Below, one piece after another: positions 61,041-64,000 of a stretch of 64,000 bases of DNA; positions within the stretch are counted from its first letter, which is position 1, and each line of letters begins with the position of its first letter. The stretch is from Burkholderiales bacterium (lineage in GTDB: Bacteria; Pseudomonadota; Gammaproteobacteria; Burkholderiales; Nitrosomonadaceae), in contig JACKLV010000005.1 in the NCBI GenBank assembly GCA_024235755.1, positions 62,001 to 126,000 of the forward strand, given 5' to 3'. The position numbers were made by a program, and so were the translations under genes. The notes below the pieces were generated by a model. That model was not told the DNA's origin, searched no databases, and was given only the letters and a program-made list of their open reading frames with translations.

Positions 61041-62075
61041 CTAAGGCATCAATGGAATCTGACTAATACCCAGCGTTTCAGGGAATCCGAACATAATATT
61101 CATATTCTGTACCGCTTGTCCCGCCGCTCCTTTGACCAGATTATCGGTAACCGAAAGAATGACGACAGTATCGCTGTTTTGTGGTCTGTGCACAGCTATA
61201 CGACAGATATTGGAGCCACGCACGGACCGTGTTTCAGGGTGCTTTCCAGCCGGTAGTATATCCACAAACGCCTCATTCGCATACCGCTCCTCATATAAGG
61301 CCTGTAGATCGATTCTACGCTTTTTGGCGAGCCTCGCATACAATGTCGCATGAATACCACGAATCATGGGCACCAAATGCGGCACAAACGTAAGGCCAAC
61401 CGGTTTACCGGCAATCCTGGTTAACCCTTGTTTGATTTCGGGAAGGTGTCGATGGCCCGGAACACCATACGCTTTAAAATTATCGGACGCTTCTGCCAGC
61501 AACGTGTGGATCTCCGCCTTCCTACCCGCACCAGAAACACCAGACTTTACATCGGCTATCAAATGATTGATGTCGACAATCCCAGCTTCAATCACTGGCA
61601 AGAAACCCAATTGCACAGCTGTTGGATAACATCCAGGATTGGCAACTAAACTGGCATCTTTAACTCCGTCTCGATTTATCTCTGGCAAGCCATAAACTGC
61701 ACGCGCAACCAATTCGGGACATGCATGCTGCATGCCATACCATTTTTCCCATTCCTGGATATCTTTTATACGAAAATCCGCAGCCAGATCAATGATTTTT
61801 ACGCCTGCGTCTATTAATGCCTCAGCCTGTTGCATGGCAATTCCGTTAGGTGTTGCAAAGAAAACAAGATCGCATTGATTAAGTTTCGACTCGGACGGAT
61901 CACTGAATTTTAGATCGACATGTCCTCTTAGGCTGGTAAAAAGTTCTGCAACATCCATACCTGCTTCACTGCGCGAAGTAATAGCGGCGATACTCACTTC
62001 TGGATGTTGAGCCAGAAAACGCAACAACTCCACACCTGTATACCCTGTACCGCCCACAATACCCACTTTAATCAT
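61041..62075 (-). CDS. argC: N-acetyl-gamma-glutamyl-phosphate reductase
   Basis: Third step of arginine synthesis. NADP motif GIVGGTGYTGVELLRFL at the N-terminus, active-site cysteine in VANPGCYPTAVQ, and the C-terminal HRHLPEIKQGL region. At 344 residues it is full length. No other arg genes are adjacent; the bactofilin pair follows. Confidence 0.95.
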   Translation of the reverse strand: MIKVGIVGGTGYTGVELLRFLAQHPEVSIAAITSRSEAGMDVAELFTSLRGHVDLKFSDPSESKLNQCDLVFFATPNGIAMQQAEALIDAGVKIIDLAADFRIKDIQEWEKWYGMQHACPELVARAVYGLPEINRDGVKDASLVANPGCYPTAVQLGFLPVIEAGIVDINHLIADVKSGVSGAGRKAEIHTLLAEASDNFKAYGVPGHRHLPEIKQGLTRIAGKPVGLTFVPHLVPMIRGIHATLYARLAKKRRIDLQALYEERYANEAFVDILPAGKHPETRSVRGSNICRIAVHRPQNSDTVVILSVTDNLVKGAAGQAVQNMNIMFGFPETLGISQIPLMP

Positions 62076-62126
62076 ATGTTTCCAAATTTTCCGTTTTTAA
62101 ATTTTCCAATTGGAATAGTATAAAAC

Positions 62127-62157
62127 AAAAAAGCCGCCATAAACCGGCGGCTTTTTT
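62127..62157. terminator. Rho-independent terminator between rpsI and argC
   Basis: AAAAAAGCCGCC pairs with GGCGGCTTTTTT around a short loop (stem 62133-62138 with 62146-62151). It terminates the rplM-rpsI transcript (minus strand) and is symmetrical. Confidence 0.9.
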
Positions 62158-62178
62158 GCATGCAAATTTGATAAGAAC

Positions 62179-62571
62179 CTAACGTTTAGAGAACTGCTTA
62201 CGCCGCCTTGCTTTGCGCAAACCAACCTTTTTTCTCTCAACTTCACGCGCATCACGCGTTACAAGTCCGGCTTTACTCAAAAGCGGTTTTAGTTCGGCAT
62301 CATAATCAATCAAAGCACGGGTAATACCATGACGCACTGCCCCCGCTTGTCCTGACTCACCGCCACCGCATATATTTACCATGATATCGAATGTCGTCAG
62401 GTGTTCTGTTAACTCTAGCGGCTGGCGCACAACCATTCGACCTGTCTCGCGTGAAAAGTATTCATCGACAGGTTTGCTGTTAACAATAATTGAACCTGTA
62501 CCAGGTTTTATAAAAACACGGGCCACAGCGCTTTTGCGTCGTCCGGTTCCATAATTGTATTGTGTAGTCAT
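62179..62571 (-). CDS. rpsI: Ribosomal protein S9
   Basis: 130 residues with GTGRRKSAVARVFIKPGTG at the start, NICGGGESGQAGAVRHGITR in the middle and the basic tail RKKVGLRKARRRKQFSKR, ending in the conserved KR. Operon partner of rplM, seven bases upstream. Confidence 0.97.
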   Translation of the reverse strand: MTTQYNYGTGRRKSAVARVFIKPGTGSIIVNSKPVDEYFSRETGRMVVRQPLELTEHLTTFDIMVNICGGGESGQAGAVRHGITRALIDYDAELKPLLSKAGLVTRDAREVERKKVGLRKARRRKQFSKR

Positions 62572-62578
62572 CTATTAA

Positions 62579-63013
62579 CTATGCCCTGATTTCAAGAGGT
62601 TGAGGTTGTTGTGCAGTATGTGGATGGGCATCACCCGCATACAGCTTAAGCTTTTTAATCATAGCATATCCCAGCGGTCCTTTAGGCAACATGCCTTTGA
62701 CTGCTTTTTCTAGGGGTCTGCCGGGAAAGCGCGCATGCAGTTTCCTGAAGTTGGTTTCATATAACCCACCCGGATAACCTGTATGTCTATAATATTTTTT
62801 GTCATCCGCTTTGTTACCGGTCACACGCAACTTATCAACATTGATGACGATAATATAATCACCGGTATCAACATGAGGTGTATAAATGGCTTTATGCTTG
62901 CCACGCAAGCGATGCGCTATCGCAGAAGCAAGTCGCCCTAATACTTTATCCGTTGCATCGACAACATACCAGTCATGTTTCACTTCATGCGGTTTGGCTG
63001 AGAATGTTTTCAC
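62579..63013 (-). CDS. rplM: Ribosomal protein L13
   Basis: 144 residues with HDWYVVDATDKVLGRLASAI, the GDYIIVINVDKLRVTGNK segment and MLPKGPLGYAMIKKLKLYAG. The start is a GTG at 63013. First gene of the rplM-rpsI operon; the promoter must lie in the gap before the divergent glnS. Confidence 0.97.
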   Translation of the reverse strand: MKTFSAKPHEVKHDWYVVDATDKVLGRLASAIAHRLRGKHKAIYTPHVDTGDYIIVINVDKLRVTGNKADDKKYYRHTGYPGGLYETNFRKLHARFPGRPLEKAVKGMLPKGPLGYAMIKKLKLYAGDAHPHTAQQPQPLEIRA

Positions 63014-63265
63014 GAAAAATTCTATCCTGCAAATTCAAAAAGAGCCGGGAATTCTATTCGAGACGAGGCAAAAAGTCAAACAAATCATAACCGATGAAAA
63101 TTGCCAAGCTAAGATGGATTTTAAAATATTCGAAGTTATAATTAGACGAATGATTTGACAGTCGTTTTACAGATAGATGTGCGTCCCGGACTGCAAATCC
63201 AGTTTGTTCCGTTAGAACATAACCCTAGCAACCACACACATAAAAAGACGAATCTTTTATATCTC
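63014..63265. other. Divergent region between rplM and glnS
   Basis: 252 bases with promoters for both directions. A stretch resembling an anticodon arm near 63190-63205 does not extend to a full tRNA. No other feature was seen. Confidence 0.35.
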
Positions 63266-64000
63266 ATGAAAAAACCATTCTCTGAAGAAACGGTAGTTTC
63301 AAACTTTATCCGCAGCATTATTAATGAAGACAACCGCACAGGCAAATGGCACGGGCGCGTCGAGACCCGCTTTCCGCCCGAGCCCAACGGTTATCTACAT
63401 ATCGGACACGCAAAAAGTATCTGCCTGAATTTTGGCATTGCCAAAGAATACAACGGTGCCTGTCATTTACGTTTTGATGATACCAATCCTGAAAAAGAAG
63501 CACAGGAATTCGTGGATGCCATTTGCGACAATGTGCAATGGTTGGGTTTTGACTGGGGAGAGCATCTGTATTTCTCCTCGGACTACTTTGACCAGCTATA
63601 TATGTTTGCAGAATATTTGATTACGCAAGGTAAAGCGTATGTTGACAGCCAATCCGCCGAAGAAATACGTGAACGGCGCGGCACATTAACCATCCCAGGT
63701 AAGAACAGCCCGTATCGCGACCGTCCAGCTGAAGAGAATCTCGATTTGCTCCGTCGCATGAAAAGCGGAGAATTCGCTGAAGGCACCCATGTGTTACGCG
63801 CTAGAATCGACATGTCATCGCCTAATATCAATATGCGCGACCCGGTAATTTATCGTATTCGATATGCCCATCATCAGCGCACGGGCAACAAATGGTGTAT
63901 TTATCCCATGTATGACTATACGCACTGCATATCCGATGCGCTTGAAAATATCACACACTCATTATGCACACTTGAATTCGAGGATCACCGTCCCCTTTAT
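63266..64000 (+). CDS. glnS: Glutaminyl-tRNA synthetase, 3' truncated by the window end
   Basis: The frame opens at ATG 63266 and is still open at 64000 (245 codons seen of about 550-570). It shows the class Ic signature RFPPEPNGYLHIGHAKSICL (HIGH), FDDTNPEKEAQEFVDAI, and NWLGFDWGEH-like QWLGFDWG. The choice of GlnRS over GluRS is supported by the N-terminal SNFIRSIINEDNRTGKW and PMYDYTHCISDALENITHSL. Confidence 0.95.
   Translation, partial: MKKPFSEETVVSNFIRSIINEDNRTGKWHGRVETRFPPEPNGYLHIGHAKSICLNFGIAKEYNGACHLRFDDTNPEKEAQEFVDAICDNVQWLGFDWGEHLYFSSDYFDQLYMFAEYLITQGKAYVDSQSAEEIRERRGTLTIPGKNSPYRDRPAEENLDLLRRMKSGEFAEGTHVLRARIDMSSPNINMRDPVIYRIRYAHHQRTGNKWCIYPMYDYTHCISDALENITHSLCTLEFEDHRPLY

Noticed and set aside
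63178..63235. Possible tRNA-like stretch near the glnS start
   Set aside because: A segment GGACTGCAAATCC looks like a tRNA anticodon arm, but the acceptor, D-arm and T-arm cannot be fitted around it.

Overview
The window looks like the chromosome of a betaproteobacterial ammonia oxidiser of the Nitrosomonas type. This is an inference from the mix of genes: a cytochrome c peroxidase, cupredoxin and multicopper-oxidase proteins, a Sco copper chaperone, PEP-CTERM proteins with exopolysaccharide genes, and a betaproteobacterial housekeeping set. No amo, hao or rRNA gene is present to prove it. Base composition is moderate and coding density is high, except in a mobile, repeat-rich stretch at about 37.4-44.9 kb.

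Layout. 1-8.7 kb: the end of a LodB/GoxB/QhpG-like flavin monooxygenase, an orphan FecR-like protein, an RlpA lipoprotein, a SprA-related protein, a PEP-CTERM protein, an arginine catabolic pair (rocD-rocF), a 52-residue membrane ORF and a histidine-rich di-haem cytochrome c peroxidase. 8.8-14.3 kb: an NYN-domain protein, a degenerate metallo-beta-lactamase-like protein, and a tight four-gene unit (porin, small PstS-like protein, HAMP-PAS-GGDEF protein, membrane protein). 14.4-25.8 kb: zapE, an ovothiol operon (ovoA-ovoB), a His-rich secreted protein plus a membrane protein with paired histidines, nadB, a protoglobin, a ceramidase-like protein and radA. 25.8-37.5 kb: envelope and polysaccharide genes (rfbC, a CapD/WbpM-type dehydratase, a WecA-like transferase, exoD), an MsbA-like transporter whose ATPase motifs are all lost, a serine-glyoxylate-type aminotransferase and a split MacA/MacB exporter.

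37.4-44.9 kb is accessory: two integron-type gene cassettes with attC-like sites and no integrase in view, an intact REP-associated tyrosine transposase (RAYT) and a broken second copy carrying a 161-bp inverted-repeat element, five REP-type palindromes, an intact IS3-family element, a second PEP-CTERM gene and a frameshifted methyltransferase pseudogene. 44.9-54.5 kb is a copper-linked periplasmic block: a beta-propeller/Sco/secreted-protein operon, a porin, and a two-gene multicopper oxidase locus behind a sigma-54-type promoter. 54.5-64 kb is housekeeping: tyrS, an M23 endopeptidase, anmK, erpA, a bactofilin, argC, rpsI, rplM and the start of glnS.

The most interesting system is at 50.4-54.5 kb. 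Two adjacent secreted multicopper-oxidase-like proteins have complementary lost and kept copper ligands. The first keeps both His-x-His pairs of cupredoxin domain 1 but has lost the domain 2 sites and has no cysteine in its mature part. The second has lost the domain 1 pairs but keeps the full domain 2 set, then adds a third cupredoxin domain and a beta-propeller. Together they would make one complete trinuclear plus type 1 copper centre, which suggests an obligate hetero-oligomeric oxidase.
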